A stretch of DNA of 64,000 nucleotides from Aurantiochytrium sp. KH105 (GCA_003116975.1 BGKB01000116.1:62001-126000), one strand, 5' to 3'. Counted from the stretch's first letter, positions 30,201-39,642 are shown. The notes: generated from the letters alone by a model not told the origin. Made by a program: numbers and translations.

Positions 30201-32373
30201 TGTCGACAACAGTGGATGTAATGTTTGTTATTGGGCATTTGCAGGAGGCAAGATTCTTCCTCTTTTGCTGGAGTTCAATGTGGACGTGAATATTTCCCTG
30301 GCTGCAAATGGTTCGTATCCCCTGCACTGGGTGTCCCAGGGCGTTTCACATGACGGTTTTGCAAGCGAGCCCAGTGTCTACACCGGATGGCTTGATGCGC
30401 TCATTCGACATGGTGCAGAGGTAGACCTTGTGGATCAACGCGGGCGATCGCCGCTGCATGATGCCGTGTCGCATGGGCAAACAAGTGCAGTATTGGACCT
30501 ACTTCGGGCAGGCGCAGATCCGAACATTGTCGACCAAAACGGCAATCTCGCGCTACATCTCGCTTGCCAGGGCGAAAACGTTGATTTGCTCAAGCAGCTG
30601 CTCGCGCTCGGAAATAAGCGGCCACTTGTTGAAGGGGTCTTTCACGATCATGGGCGTGGCTGCCCTGTTGCGAAGCGAACTGCCTTTCGTGTTGACCGCG
30701 CGCTGAACGCTGGCCTCGAGGAAATTTTGCGTCCCAAGATCATTTGTAATCACGTTGTGAGCGTCTCGGACTTGATATGCCTTCGCAATGCCGATGGATG
30801 GAGCCCCTTCCTTGTTTTATTGACAGGTGATATCGCTCCGTCAATCCCAGACTTGGCAACGGTTGCTGCGGCGCTTTTCCAGAGAAAATCCTCGGCAGAG
30901 AGTGACTCGGAAAGCGCCGATGTGGCTTCGGAAGAGTCTCTCACTGGTCGCTGGACCCAGCGCGCGGAGATGCTGAAAGTCATTCTGGGTCATCCCGCAG
31001 TTGACGCGCATGCTCTTGTCTTTGAACACACAAGTATGGGACAACTAAGTGCGTTGGGATGCTTTTTGCAGCAAGAAATTCCAGAAATAGTCAGCTCCCA
31101 GGCTGTGGAGATGCTCGATTGCCTACTGAGCATCTGCGGGTCAAATGGAGCGCAAGCGCTTGTCCTCGCTGACGCGCAGGGGCTTGCGCCATTGCACTAT
31201 GTGTGCCACCGTCTTCCCAGCATTGCAGTTGCCCAGCGAGTGCTCGATGTGCTGAGCGAGTCCGTTGCCGACTCAGGGAGCGATAAGCCAACTCCATGGG
31301 AGGTTCCTGAAGATCTCGACGTTGATCCTTTCATCTTGGTTGCACCAAGACGCGAAGAAAACGAAACGTCAATTGAGCTCTTTAGCTGGCTGCTCGAGCA
31401 TGGGGCGCGGTTTTCCTCGGTGACGCGCGCTCAGGCTCCACGGCCAGAATTGCCCGAATGTTTGACGGGAACCCCGCTGACCGTGACGACGATCATGGGC
31501 GAGCTCGTCACCGTACAGATTCTCTTGGGGTGCGAGGCAATTGAGCTGGATGCAAAGGAGGTCGCGACGGGTCGCACAGCGCTGCATCTCGCGTGCTTGC
31601 ATGGACACACAGTTATCGCTATTTACCTTGCCGTGAGTGGCGCAGATGTCGAGGTCGCTGATGACGAAAACAGCGAGGTCGCTCTCTTCTTCTGCGTCCG
31701 CGGTGCACAGCTTGCCTCGTTGAAGGAGCTCGTAGGATCAAGTGAGGAGCCAGGCGTCCTTTATGGACAGCTTCACGCCAGCAATGATGACGGAGACTCG
31801 CCTTTGCTGCTCGCAGAGCGCCTCAACATGGGCCCTGGTGGCGAAGCATATGATGAGGTCGTTCGCTTTCTCCTTGAGGTCTCGCCTGGAAGTGATGGCC
31901 CCGAAAATGGGGAGTATGAGGAGAAAGAGGAACCAGCGGTCGATCAGGACGAGCGAAAATCCCCCAAGTCGTCGCGCTCCTCGAAAGCAAACGCCGCGCA
32001 GGAGAACGTAGATCCGATGTGGGCCCCACTTGCTTTCGTACAGGGCGAGACTTGCCGCGAGGTAGCTGCAGGCAGACATTTACATCTCTGCTTTTCACGT
32101 GGTGTCACGTTTCCGCAGTGGCAGGCAGCTGAGAAGGCATGTGCCGACGCAGAAAAGGAAAAGCAAGAGCAAGCACTTGCAGCCACCAAGATCCAGGCAG
32201 TCCACCGTGGACGCACACAACGTCTCAGAGGCATCCGCAAGCATGGCGAGGGTGGCGAAGATGACCGCGATGAAGACGACAAGTCTCGCTCCAAAAAGAA
32301 GAGCAAGAACAACAAGAAAAAAGGATCGAGTTCGTCAGACAAAAAGAAGAAGAAGAAGAAGGAGAAAGCTTAA
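27247..32373 (+). CDS. Giant armadillo/ankyrin-repeat protein with C-terminal IQ motif
   Basis: A 1,708-residue single-exon protein. The first third is helical and HEAT/ARM-like (repeated blocks such as LIVQNSLQCLGSLATAV and ELALVVLARYLGL), with acidic insertions. Ankyrin repeats begin near residue 950 (DGITTLMWAAANGNEKIARV, RGRSPLHDAVSHGQTSAV, NGNLALHLACQGENVDLL) and resume near 1,440 (TGRTALHLACLHGHTVIA). Near residue 1,646 is an IQ motif, ATKIQAVHRGRTQRLRG, which in other proteins binds calmodulin. The tail is lysine-rich and would suit nucleic-acid or microtubule contact. The first in-frame ATG is 27247, preceded by imperfect GAAGCTGGA repeats in the leader. The architecture resembles animal ankyrin-and-armadillo proteins loosely; no specific orthologue is claimed. 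It converges on the RRM gene with only 49 bases between stops. Confidence 0.82.
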   Translation: MTKDSVPSAKDLKACAKLLKQTKKEAKVLEGLAFLSKAKDHVATFMDEGAALVPLAALIDASKLSEHVVELALVVLARYLGLDGSNAHAYVAQGQTKKSSPCRGVDRFIKLLGHENPLIVQNSLQCLGSLATAVSTLEDGTESLATVSLRCADLVQSDDAPVSVRVETLSTLLHLVLAGAEPSPILDAVLRASTAETAPPEIQDASTKILYEASILPTWGAQLVGTTETASLAVSLFEAAAKRLTDYAPAKGESPEDTEIALVTAAEGAKSALLVFVWTLAHLPEETNLPQPDASADEDTTEASEDTNAGNGTAWAPSAASFEAFIALLNSKREGVVDLCLASLPQLPVKYLKELASRDAANVLLTILNERRDPDLIQAEEETSDEEVEAQESKQASDASAAAAVLEESIDAPAKVQEVVSLNDTHTKAQSVALPLEYGLHQMLINMEVPDVKIDILKVAIARAPLEATRIIMRLLNERQAKVDLDAYEAWYTTLVKEGLFHALVQAIGETDALEAAIRGITLLEDLARWNADPANQTALKEPIAWEPLFITVQSACNKHLETVTHCFLIEPTGHPSPRPIPDDSRWEPKDICVDDVEDDAFACAYRLLCAAAGADDARASAAAAEAQEGETSPSPPPRFFDSALLAEEVKFALFTVDGLARAVANGLTRIQLTSLRALRALAGLEGGRSVLLSQLLVARRERSEKDQADNEDVDPGTDAKDSKAPGETSEEGQDSDQTEKTPRFVDHVAGETFAVMQETCALLAKVLYDVNQHDSAVQSAVQALFALCKQASVTQDWEQPLDADLFCAATLRASVLPCLVAFTACETLGSDATDLARYLILRGSCRENAWKTWEEPQMDEEGNPVLDEAGEPVMITQGPGEDPNHGPNLDEWAPFLNQVSHLIRHGSRTQHLPQVDAQTAVTVLARQPESDASVGLVQHLITAGAELENATASDGITTLMWAAANGNEKIARVLLQSGRTDVDAVDNSGCNVCYWAFAGGKILPLLLEFNVDVNISLAANGSYPLHWVSQGVSHDGFASEPSVYTGWLDALIRHGAEVDLVDQRGRSPLHDAVSHGQTSAVLDLLRAGADPNIVDQNGNLALHLACQGENVDLLKQLLALGNKRPLVEGVFHDHGRGCPVAKRTAFRVDRALNAGLEEILRPKIICNHVVSVSDLICLRNADGWSPFLVLLTGDIAPSIPDLATVAAALFQRKSSAESDSESADVASEESLTGRWTQRAEMLKVILGHPAVDAHALVFEHTSMGQLSALGCFLQQEIPEIVSSQAVEMLDCLLSICGSNGAQALVLADAQGLAPLHYVCHRLPSIAVAQRVLDVLSESVADSGSDKPTPWEVPEDLDVDPFILVAPRREENETSIELFSWLLEHGARFSSVTRAQAPRPELPECLTGTPLTVTTIMGELVTVQILLGCEAIELDAKEVATGRTALHLACLHGHTVIAIYLAVSGADVEVADDENSEVALFFCVRGAQLASLKELVGSSEEPGVLYGQLHASNDDGDSPLLLAERLNMGPGGEAYDEVVRFLLEVSPGSDGPENGEYEEKEEPAVDQDERKSPKSSRSSKANAAQENVDPMWAPLAFVQGETCREVAAGRHLHLCFSRGVTFPQWQAAEKACADAEKEKQEQALAATKIQAVHRGRTQRLRGIRKHGEGGEDDRDEDDKSRSKKKSKNNKKKGSSSSDKKKKKKKEKA

Positions 32374-32422
32374 AGAAACCGAAACCGAAGTATAGATTTT
32401 GAAATTCTTAGAGGTCCGTTGT

Positions 32423-33595
32423 TCAATTTTCTGCAGCCACGTCGGGAGCTTGCACTTCGCGTTGATCACGGTCTTCACGCGAGCGGTCGCGAGAACCACG
32501 TTTTCGATCGCCTCGATCCCGATCGCGACGGTCTCTGTCACGATTGTCGCGGCCACGGTCTCGATAGTCCCGATCACGATCACGATCCCTGTCGTCATCG
32601 CGACGGTCAGGACGATCCCGGTCATAGCGGTCGTCATCGCGGCGATCGCGGCGGTCTCGGTCATAGCGGTCGTAACGATCATAGCCACGATCGTAGTCGC
32701 GATCGCGGTACCGGCGATCGCGATCGTAGTCTCGATCGCGATACCGACGGTCGCGATCGTAGTCCCGGTCCCGACGGTCGTCGTCCCGGTCCCGACGGTC
32801 GTAGCCCCGGTCCCGACGGTCATAGTCACGATCCCGACGGTCATAGTCGCGATCGCGACGGTCGCCACGACGATCGTCGCCGCGACGGTCTCGCTGCTGC
32901 CGATCACGACCTCCTCTTCCGCCGCCTCCGCGTTGACGACCCTTGTCGTTCTTGGCATTCTTGGCTTTCCCGCCTCCACTCTTGTCGGCATCGCCGCGCT
33001 GTGATCTACGAGGCTTCTCAGCAATAGCAGCGTCGAGTGTCTCGCCGTGAAGCTGCAGTTTACCCTCTTTCGCAGCAGCAATAGCGGCTTCTGCCTCTGT
33101 TTTTTCGAGAAAGCGAACAAAGGCATACTTTGGTCTGCCGCGGCCCTTCCGCCGGTCTGGCCTGTAGACGTCGCCAACCTTGCCAAAGGCCTCAAAAGCC
33201 TCGCGAAGTTCCTCCCCTGACACAGCATCGAGAAGATTGTCCACCTTGAGCGTGATCATGTCGTCAATGCCCTCGGGGACTGCAGGCTTGCTGTCTCGGG
33301 ATTTCGATGACTTGCCCTTGGCCGGTTTCTCCTCATTCGGGTCTTTGGCCTCACCATTGTCGTTATCATCGTCGGCGGCGGCGTCTTCACCTTTCTCTGC
33401 GGCCCCCTCGTCCATCTCCGCGTCACCGTCTTTCTCGCCGTCGTTATCCTCCTCGCCGTCGCCGTTGCTCTCGTCCTGGTCGCGGTCATCGTCCCTGTCG
33501 CCGCCGTTTTCTTCATTAACGGCCGCGTCGGCAGTCGCGTCCTGGACCTCGTGCCCGCCCTCCGGGGCCTCCGTCTTCTCCGCGTCCTCCGACAT
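32423..33595 (-). CDS. RRM protein with arginine/aspartate-rich tail (SR-like)
   Basis: A 390-residue RNA-binding protein. Residues 1-110 are very acidic. One RRM follows at about 112-190: ITLKVDNLLDAVS is the first strand (RNP2 region) and KYAFVRFLEK is RNP1, with the GDVGDVYIP-like loop seen in SRSF2-type factors (GKVGDVYRPDRRKGRG). The remaining 170 residues are a repeat-rich RD/DRD/YDRD tail, including tandem DRRYRDRDYDR units; the encoding DNA is correspondingly repetitive from about 32,480 to 32,890. It probably acts in splicing or mRNP assembly, with the RD tail replacing the usual RS dipeptides. The ATG at 33595 is followed upstream by a CACG microsatellite, which the longer frame reads through only from GTG. 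Confidence 0.85.
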   Translation of the reverse strand: MSEDAEKTEAPEGGHEVQDATADAAVNEENGGDRDDDRDQDESNGDGEEDNDGEKDGDAEMDEGAAEKGEDAAADDDNDNGEAKDPNEEKPAKGKSSKSRDSKPAVPEGIDDMITLKVDNLLDAVSGEELREAFEAFGKVGDVYRPDRRKGRGRPKYAFVRFLEKTEAEAAIAAAKEGKLQLHGETLDAAIAEKPRRSQRGDADKSGGGKAKNAKNDKGRQRGGGGRGGRDRQQRDRRGDDRRGDRRDRDYDRRDRDYDRRDRGYDRRDRDDDRRDRDYDRDRRYRDRDYDRDRRYRDRDYDRGYDRYDRYDRDRRDRRDDDRYDRDRPDRRDDDRDRDRDRDYRDRGRDNRDRDRRDRDRGDRKRGSRDRSREDRDQREVQAPDVAAEN

Positions 33596-33607
33596 TGCCG
33601 CACAAGC

Positions 33608-33608
<1 letters not shown>

Positions 33609-33648
<40 letters not shown>

Positions 33649-33650
33649 CG
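33609..33650. repeat. (CACG)n microsatellite in RRM leader
   Basis: Ten tandem CACG units lying 14-55 bases upstream of the RRM gene ATG. Confidence 0.95.
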
Positions 33651-33961
33651 ATGAACCTTTGCTGCAGGCTTCTACTCCAAAAGATACCACCGCGCCATCT
33701 GCCATTCCATTGGCGCTAGGCCTAGGCCCACTAGTCACTCATTTCGAGTCATTTCGGCTCATTCATGTCCATTCGTGGGAGACCAATCCTTCTTCTTCGA
33801 CGACTTGCTCGATTTTTCCTCCAGCTGGCGATCCTGTCATCTTTGTTGTCCTCGCGCTGGCTGATCGTGCGCTTGGATGAACTAGCCGCTCATCATGCCG
33901 TGCTCGATGATGCTTTTTGTCAACATTTATCATCCCGATTTTCCTGTCATTCTTGTATACT

Positions 33962-33968
33962 GGTATAG
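33962..33968 (+). promoter_or_regulatory. Candidate TATA-like element upstream of RING gene
   Basis: GGTATAG lies 215 bases before the ATG at 34177, in AT-richer DNA. If real, it excludes the earlier in-frame ATG at 33895 as the start. Confidence 0.25.
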
Positions 33969-34176
33969 TAACTTTTGGCTGAGTTCTAATAGACCTTTCA
34001 CTATAACCCACTTGCCGCGGCAGCGCGGAAAGCCGACTTGTGCAACGAATGGCGCTGTTGCGCGGGCAAAAAAAAGCACTTGCTATAAGTCACTTGCGAG
34101 CGCCCCCCCTCAACCTGACTCGCCGACGCCGCAGAATCGGAAAGTCGCGGGCGCGAGGAGGCGCCGCGCGCGGAGC

Positions 34177-37100
34177 ATGCGGCGCGGGTTCTTGCTCGCG
34201 CGGCGCAAAAGCGGCAGCGAAGCAGACGCAGGGCCTCGCGCAAGCCCTGAGCCAGACACCTCAAGCAAGCGTGGCGAAAACGGAAGATGGGACGCGGCCC
34301 GCGGAGGCGACGTCTCTGCCGGCGACGACTCAACCGCCCCAGCGCCTGGACGTGGACCTGCGAGAACGCAGACTCTGACCGAGGACGCAGCCGGCCGCGC
34401 AGGGCCGTCGCAACTGCGATGCAGAGATAGTCACAGCGAAATGGGAGCGCCGCAGGAAGCATCGCAAGATGCCTCAAGACCGCGACTTGGCCCGGTGCTT
34501 GCACCACTGGAGCAAACTGCTTCTCAAGATCGTCCAGCGCAAGGACGCGCTGAGAAGCAGGATGCGACGGCATCACTTGGCCCAGGTTCTTCTACGAGCG
34601 CGCAGATGCCGATTTCATCTCAAGGTTCGCCTCTGCCCGGAACAGGGGCCTCGGCGGCAACAAGTTTGCCATCGAGGAGACAAGGGGAAGCGCCGCACGC
34701 CGTCTTGAAGACATGTGACGTCGGCGAGGCAGAGGAAACGGATGCAGCGAAGAAGAGGACACCGACTCAGATGCGTACGAGTTCATTGACATCATCGTCT
34801 GCCGAAGCGCGCAAGCGTTTCCGTAATGCGCGAGCGGCCGCTGGCCGTCAAGTCCGGCGCGTGCACGTGCATGAGATTGACGCGCGTGAGTCTCTCCGTA
34901 ATGTTGTCGAAGATGTAAGACGTGCAACAGATCGTTTGCCTCGTCGTCGCAGACGCGCCTCGAGACGCAACGGAGGTGCTCTCGAGGATGAGAACGAGGA
35001 TGATGAGGCGGCTTTGTCTTCGAGTTCGTGCGAGCCTGGCGAGAGCGATGGCGAAACGCTAACACCGGAGGACGTAAAAGATGACGCCAAGCAGGGTACT
35101 GCCTCTCAGCGTGAACCTGCTCCTTGCTTAACCGAGAACGCAGACGTAAATGCGTCACGACTCACACCGGACGAAGCAACGAGTGCGATGGTAAGACATA
35201 CAGTGGAAGGACAAACGTCCGAGGATGGGACGGATCGCAGGCGCGGGGGTCAAAAGGTGCTTTTGCGAATTTTACGGCCTCGGCCCGGTCTCGCGCAAGA
35301 GCGTACGACCACTGGGCCGAGACGAAGACAGCGCTCACAGTCGCTAACCAATTTACATACAAGCGAAACTCGCGCCGAGAACAGTGCTGCTCGGCAAGAG
35401 CAAGACGGAGATATGGGTCCGAACGCGAGCGCTCATTTTCATTCCAATGGCTCAAACACTGCGACGGCTGCCAACGTGGTCCACGCCGAAGGACCGAGTC
35501 CAGCGCCGTCTCGGGAGGCCACTCCAACGAGACAAGCAAATGGCGCTTCTGTAGGTGGCGCTGCTGTAGGTGGCGCCACTGTCGACGGCGCTGCTGAGGT
35601 CTCGGGGGACTCCCAAACGAATGCGCCGATGAGTCCCCAGACAGCCAATCGTAAAATGGCCCCGCGTCAGCTCTTCAAACGAATGAACGAAAAGCTCGTT
35701 TTGCATCAGCAACTTTTGCTGCAGGTTCCAAAGCGAGGCGGTCCGCAGCAGCTCGACAAGGACGCGGAGGAGCACGTGACCTGTTCGATCTGCCTCAACA
35801 CTTACGATGAACCCGTCAAGACGTCTTGCGGACACATATTTTGTCGAAAGTGCCTTGAGCAGACCAAGCAACATCATTTGCAGCAACAACAGCAACAGCA
35901 GCAACAACGCACCACTCAGGCTCTACGGCATGAACAGCTGCAAACGTTGCAGATCCGTCTGCCGCGGGCGGCAGGCCACGTCGTATCTCAGCGTCTTAAT
36001 CCCGTTCGCCCGCAGACGCAGCCTCGAACCCAGCTGCAGTCGCAAGCGCAAGCGCAAGTGCCGCAGCACCAGGCTGTACATTCGCCTGCAACAGCAGCGA
36101 ATGGAGCCGGGTCGGTCTTACCAGGATTGAACACGAGTGCGCCGCAGGCACAGGGCGCGCATGGGGCAGCGTTGAGTTCATTTCCATGCCCACTCTGCCG
36201 CAGCCAAATCACACAAAATATTGCTGACTTGCCCTTGGCACAGGACATGGTATCGTACATGGAGCGATTCGTTGTGACGTGCACGAATAGGGGTTGCAAG
36301 GCTGCTGTGAGATTGGCTGACTTTCGTGCGCACCTTCGCGCCTGCGATTGGGTCGTTACACCATGCATGCACGCCAAGGCAGGCTGCGAGTGGCGAAGTC
36401 TCAAAAAGGATCTACAAGCGCACCTCGAAGTTTGCCCATACCACGCGATCCGACGTTTCTACCCTCTTGTGTTTGGTAAGCTGGAGCATGTGCATTCTCT
36501 TACGCATGAGCTGCAGGCAACCATTGCAACGCACGAAGAGGTATTCCGCCATCAATTAAGGCACTTAGTTCAGCTCAAGCACCTTGACATTACAAGTTTT
36601 CGCGACAATTTGCGGATGCTCGGGCTCTACTTTTGGTGGCCGCAGCGTCTCGTTCGCACTCAGGCGCAGTGGTTCCAATTTTCTGTGTTTTTGCAGATTT
36701 CGCTGCTCTTTCTATGGCCGCTTCTCGCATGCACTTATATTGTAGCAGGAGGGAGTACCCATGCCGGAGATGCGGAAAGCTTCTTTCGTATTCCTGCCAA
36801 TGCGAGTATGACCCTGAAAGATCTTTGGGCCGAAGGCGTCGCGCATGCATCGAACTTCACGCGTTCACCCGCCATCTCGCCAACGGCCTTCCTTCCGGAG
36901 ATTCTTGGCACAACAGGTAATCCAATGCGCATTGGCCTCTGCGATGCGGCAATTTTCCCAGAGTGGTCCTGCATACACATGCCCGTGGTACTTGTCCTTT
37001 TATGTTCATTCGTGCTGCTAGAGGTCGGGTTACTCGAGGGATCGCACTCGGAGCATAAGCTTCGCATCAAGATTTACAATACGGCGCAACCAAACACGAA

Positions 37101-37743
37101 CGGAGCGCGCCCCTCGCGCGTAGAGGTGGGCCCCTCTGTCGCTGAGTCGAATGCTCCGCAAGGGGCTCGCGCATGGCGCTTTGTCATTCGAGAACAAATT
37201 GCTCCGCTAGAGGTGCTTTTGAGCTTGGTCGTTTGCCTTTTGTTTTCTCAACTATCGCTCGGATACCAAATTGTTTTAGCAGTGGCGTTCCTTCCGGGGC
37301 TATGCTTGCACGAGACTGTGGCAGACCACAATTTCGTGCGGCCTGTTTTGGCCGGTGCCTTTGTCGGTTTCCAGTGCGCGTGGGTCCACCCTCGCGTTCT
37401 TGTTGCCGCCAACATTTTGGCGATTGTGCACACGCCATACTGTCCAGTCTTTGCAGAAGACGATGCCTTTGCGTCAAGAGTGCGACTCGCATCTGTTGGA
37501 CTCATGCATCTCGCGCTTCCGGAGGTGTACTTTATGGGATTTGCATTGAGCACAGGGCTCTTTTACGCCGGCCGTACGGGCTTGCCAGCCTTGCGAAGGC
37601 GTTTGCAGAGCTCAATCAATGAGGCGTCACCAGACCCCGTGTGTCAAGGTGTTCTTGCCTTGGGACTGACCGCTCAAGCAATGCTTACATGGAAGACATT
37701 GCTTGTCGCCATTGAGCGTACGCTGGTTTATTCCACTGCATGA
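34177..37743 (+). CDS. RING/TRAF-zinc-finger E3-ligase-like multipass membrane protein
   Basis: About 1,188 residues from the ATG at 34177; an in-frame ATG at 33895 would add 94 residues that look like leader sequence. The N-terminal 500 residues are disordered and charged. The RING begins CSICLNTYDEPVKTSCGHIFCRKC (shown by its ligands C-x2-C, C-x-H, C-x2-C) at about residue 535, but the last pair (CPLC, about residue 670) follows only after a 111-residue glutamine-rich insertion. TRAF-type zinc fingers follow (CTNRGCKAAVRLADFRAHL and CEWRSLKKDLQAHLEVC). The last 400 residues contain about six hydrophobic segments, for example FLQISLLFLWPLLACTYIV and VLVLLCSFVLLEVGLL. It is a likely membrane ubiquitin ligase with a cytosolic RING-TRAF head; substrates are unknown. 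Confidence 0.8.
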   Translation: MRRGFLLARRKSGSEADAGPRASPEPDTSSKRGENGRWDAARGGDVSAGDDSTAPAPGRGPARTQTLTEDAAGRAGPSQLRCRDSHSEMGAPQEASQDASRPRLGPVLAPLEQTASQDRPAQGRAEKQDATASLGPGSSTSAQMPISSQGSPLPGTGASAATSLPSRRQGEAPHAVLKTCDVGEAEETDAAKKRTPTQMRTSSLTSSSAEARKRFRNARAAAGRQVRRVHVHEIDARESLRNVVEDVRRATDRLPRRRRRASRRNGGALEDENEDDEAALSSSSCEPGESDGETLTPEDVKDDAKQGTASQREPAPCLTENADVNASRLTPDEATSAMVRHTVEGQTSEDGTDRRRGGQKVLLRILRPRPGLAQERTTTGPRRRQRSQSLTNLHTSETRAENSAARQEQDGDMGPNASAHFHSNGSNTATAANVVHAEGPSPAPSREATPTRQANGASVGGAAVGGATVDGAAEVSGDSQTNAPMSPQTANRKMAPRQLFKRMNEKLVLHQQLLLQVPKRGGPQQLDKDAEEHVTCSICLNTYDEPVKTSCGHIFCRKCLEQTKQHHLQQQQQQQQQRTTQALRHEQLQTLQIRLPRAAGHVVSQRLNPVRPQTQPRTQLQSQAQAQVPQHQAVHSPATAANGAGSVLPGLNTSAPQAQGAHGAALSSFPCPLCRSQITQNIADLPLAQDMVSYMERFVVTCTNRGCKAAVRLADFRAHLRACDWVVTPCMHAKAGCEWRSLKKDLQAHLEVCPYHAIRRFYPLVFGKLEHVHSLTHELQATIATHEEVFRHQLRHLVQLKHLDITSFRDNLRMLGLYFWWPQRLVRTQAQWFQFSVFLQISLLFLWPLLACTYIVAGGSTHAGDAESFFRIPANASMTLKDLWAEGVAHASNFTRSPAISPTAFLPEILGTTGNPMRIGLCDAAIFPEWSCIHMPVVLVLLCSFVLLEVGLLEGSHSEHKLRIKIYNTAQPNTNGARPSRVEVGPSVAESNAPQGARAWRFVIREQIAPLEVLLSLVVCLLFSQLSLGYQIVLAVAFLPGLCLHETVADHNFVRPVLAGAFVGFQCAWVHPRVLVAANILAIVHTPYCPVFAEDDAFASRVRLASVGLMHLALPEVYFMGFALSTGLFYAGRTGLPALRRRLQSSINEASPDPVCQGVLALGLTAQAMLTWKTLLVAIERTLVYSTA

Positions 37744-38016
37744 AATGGCGAAAAGTAGGAATAGATGCTGCAAAAGCGTTCGTCATTGGGGCGTTTGATT
37801 TGTTGGACGTATCACCAAAAAGGACAATGACGCAAAATGTCATATTTCATTGGTTGGTGGAAGAATGCCTCGTTTGTGACCACGGGGCGTATGCTGATTC
37901 GTTCTGAAAAGGGCGAAAGAAGTGAAAACGGAAGAGAAAAAGAAAGCCGCGAGAGAGAGCATTAGAAGTTCAACTTAGATTTACGAGAAAGACATGGACT
38001 GTTGTCTGCCACTGCT

Positions 38017-38865
38017 TTACTCTCCCGGAACCTCGTGCAGTCCGCACAGCATATTGAACGGGAGCGCACGGTCAATCTGCTTGGGATATTGCAGGTTCAG
38101 GTTGGCCATGATACTCTTGAAGGTTGCCTTGTCCTTGGAAAGGCGAGGATTGTATCTTTTCTCCTCGCAAACAGTCGACATTGTTCGCCCCCGATAATCG
38201 TGCGCAGGAAGCAAAATGGTGTCCTCGTCAAGTGTAAAGATCTTTTGCTGCACCGAGTCGTAAAGCTCGTCTGAACTCCCTCCTTGAAAGTCAGTCCTGC
38301 CACAGCCGCGAATGAGCAAAGTGTCCCCTGTAAAAGCGAGTTGACGGTCTGCATCGTCCTTGAGAACGAGAGTGTGGCACCCTTGAGTATGGCCGGGGTT
38401 ATGGAGAAATGTAAGCGAGAATCGTCCAATCGAAAGAACATCTCCCTCGGCGACCTTGACATCCGCCTTGGCAGCTTCATTGCCCGCGGCACCAAGAACG
38501 CTCTCAAGGTCCGGAATGCGCTTCTTCATGCGGCCGGTCGCTGTGAGGTGATCCGCGTGGACATGAGTGTTGACCGCGTATCGCAGATTGGACTTTTTGA
38601 AGACCTCTTCGAGCAGCTCCAAGTCGCGGTCTGTGTGGGATAGCACCGGATCAATGATCGCCGCGTCACCTGATTCTCGGTCCCCAATCAAGTACGTGTA
38701 CGTGCACGAGGTTTGGTCAAAGAGCTGCCGGAACACGAGCTGACTTCCAGGGACGGCGCGATGCATGCTCCTCCTTTGCTGCTGCGTTCCCGTCGCCCCA
38801 ACTCGGTTCGCGAGCTCGCCCAGGTGCTGCCCGAGGCGCGCAGATCTTCGCAAGGCTTGAAGCAT
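38017..38865 (-). CDS. ETHE1: ETHE1-like persulfide dioxygenase, mitochondrial
   Basis: A 282-residue metallo-beta-lactamase-fold enzyme matching ETHE1, which oxidises glutathione persulfide to sulfite in mitochondrial sulfide detoxification. The metal motif THVHADH is present, with downstream histidines in HNPGHTQG, the FTGDTLLIRGCGRTDF block that distinguishes ETHE1/persulfide dioxygenases from glyoxalase II, and PAHDYRG. The first 35 residues (MLQALRRSARLGQHL and an arginine-rich continuation) look like a mitochondrial presequence. The frame extends upstream to 38919 only from TTG; the ATG at 38865 is natural. It is divergent from the FKBP-TPR-cyclophilin gene. Confidence 0.92.
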   Translation of the reverse strand: MLQALRRSARLGQHLGELANRVGATGTQQQRRSMHRAVPGSQLVFRQLFDQTSCTYTYLIGDRESGDAAIIDPVLSHTDRDLELLEEVFKKSNLRYAVNTHVHADHLTATGRMKKRIPDLESVLGAAGNEAAKADVKVAEGDVLSIGRFSLTFLHNPGHTQGCHTLVLKDDADRQLAFTGDTLLIRGCGRTDFQGGSSDELYDSVQQKIFTLDEDTILLPAHDYRGRTMSTVCEEKRYNPRLSKDKATFKSIMANLNLQYPKQIDRALPFNMLCGLHEVPGE

Positions 38866-39280
38866 CGTCTTGCTTGCTTTACGCTGTATCAAACAAACAA
38901 ACAAAAAACAAACAGTCAATCTACCACTCTCAGCTGCAGCTGGCTGCTGCGCTGCTACGCGCTCCGCTCTCGCTCAAGCGTCGCGAGGTATTCCGAGACT
39001 GCCAGGCCCGCCGCCAGCACGCCCGAGTTCTGTCTGTCTGATCTGCGCCATTCTCCGACCCCCTTTTCCCGTCCCATCCCAAGGGGTGCGCGCAAAATGT
39101 CCCTAAACCCGCGCACACCGGGTCCCCGTCTCGCGTGTGTACCGAAGAGGCGCGGGAACGCGGGGAAGGCGAAGATTTTTTCTCGAAAGAGGGCCCCGGC
39201 AACCGTGCAGGCGCGGCGCGCGAGGCCGCCGCCGACAGCGACTGCGAGCGGCTTGGCCTGCGGGCAGACCAGGATCGGAG

Positions 39281-39389
39281 GTAAGTCAGGCACTCAAGAC
39301 GTGCGTGGGTTGCGCTTTGCAGCGAGCTGGCCCGCGGCCCGCGCCACCGCTGCCGGCTGCGGCGTCTCGCACTTGCTAGGCAAGAATAG
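39281..39389 (+). other. Candidate 5'-leader intron of the immunophilin gene
   Basis: It starts at a canonical GTAAGT after CGGAG and ends at AATAG. Removing it would join leader sequence to a frame that stays open from 39390 through the CAG run into the FKBP-TPR-cyclophilin coding region. No in-frame ATG was found in the preceding exon for this joining, so it is more likely a leader intron than a coding one. No transcript evidence is available to me. Confidence 0.35.
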
Positions 39390-39476
39390 AAAGCTGATCT
39401 CGATCTCGAACGGAAGCTGCAGCAGCAGTTGGAGCAGACCAACAACGCCAAGAGCGAAGCGGTACAGCAGGGACAG

Positions 39477-39642
<166 letters not shown>

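Larger units (their letters stand above)
33596..34176. other. Divergent promoter region between RRM and RING genes
   Basis: About 580 bases. The left end is a CACG run; the middle is AT-richer and carries GGTATAG at 33962-33968 and CTATAAG near 34083, both on the plus strand upstream of the chosen RING start. Confidence 0.45.

Noticed and set aside
33895-34176. N-terminal extension of the RING protein from an earlier ATG
   Set aside because: The extra 94 codons read like leader DNA and contain TATA-like words; the later ATG is preferred, though not proven.
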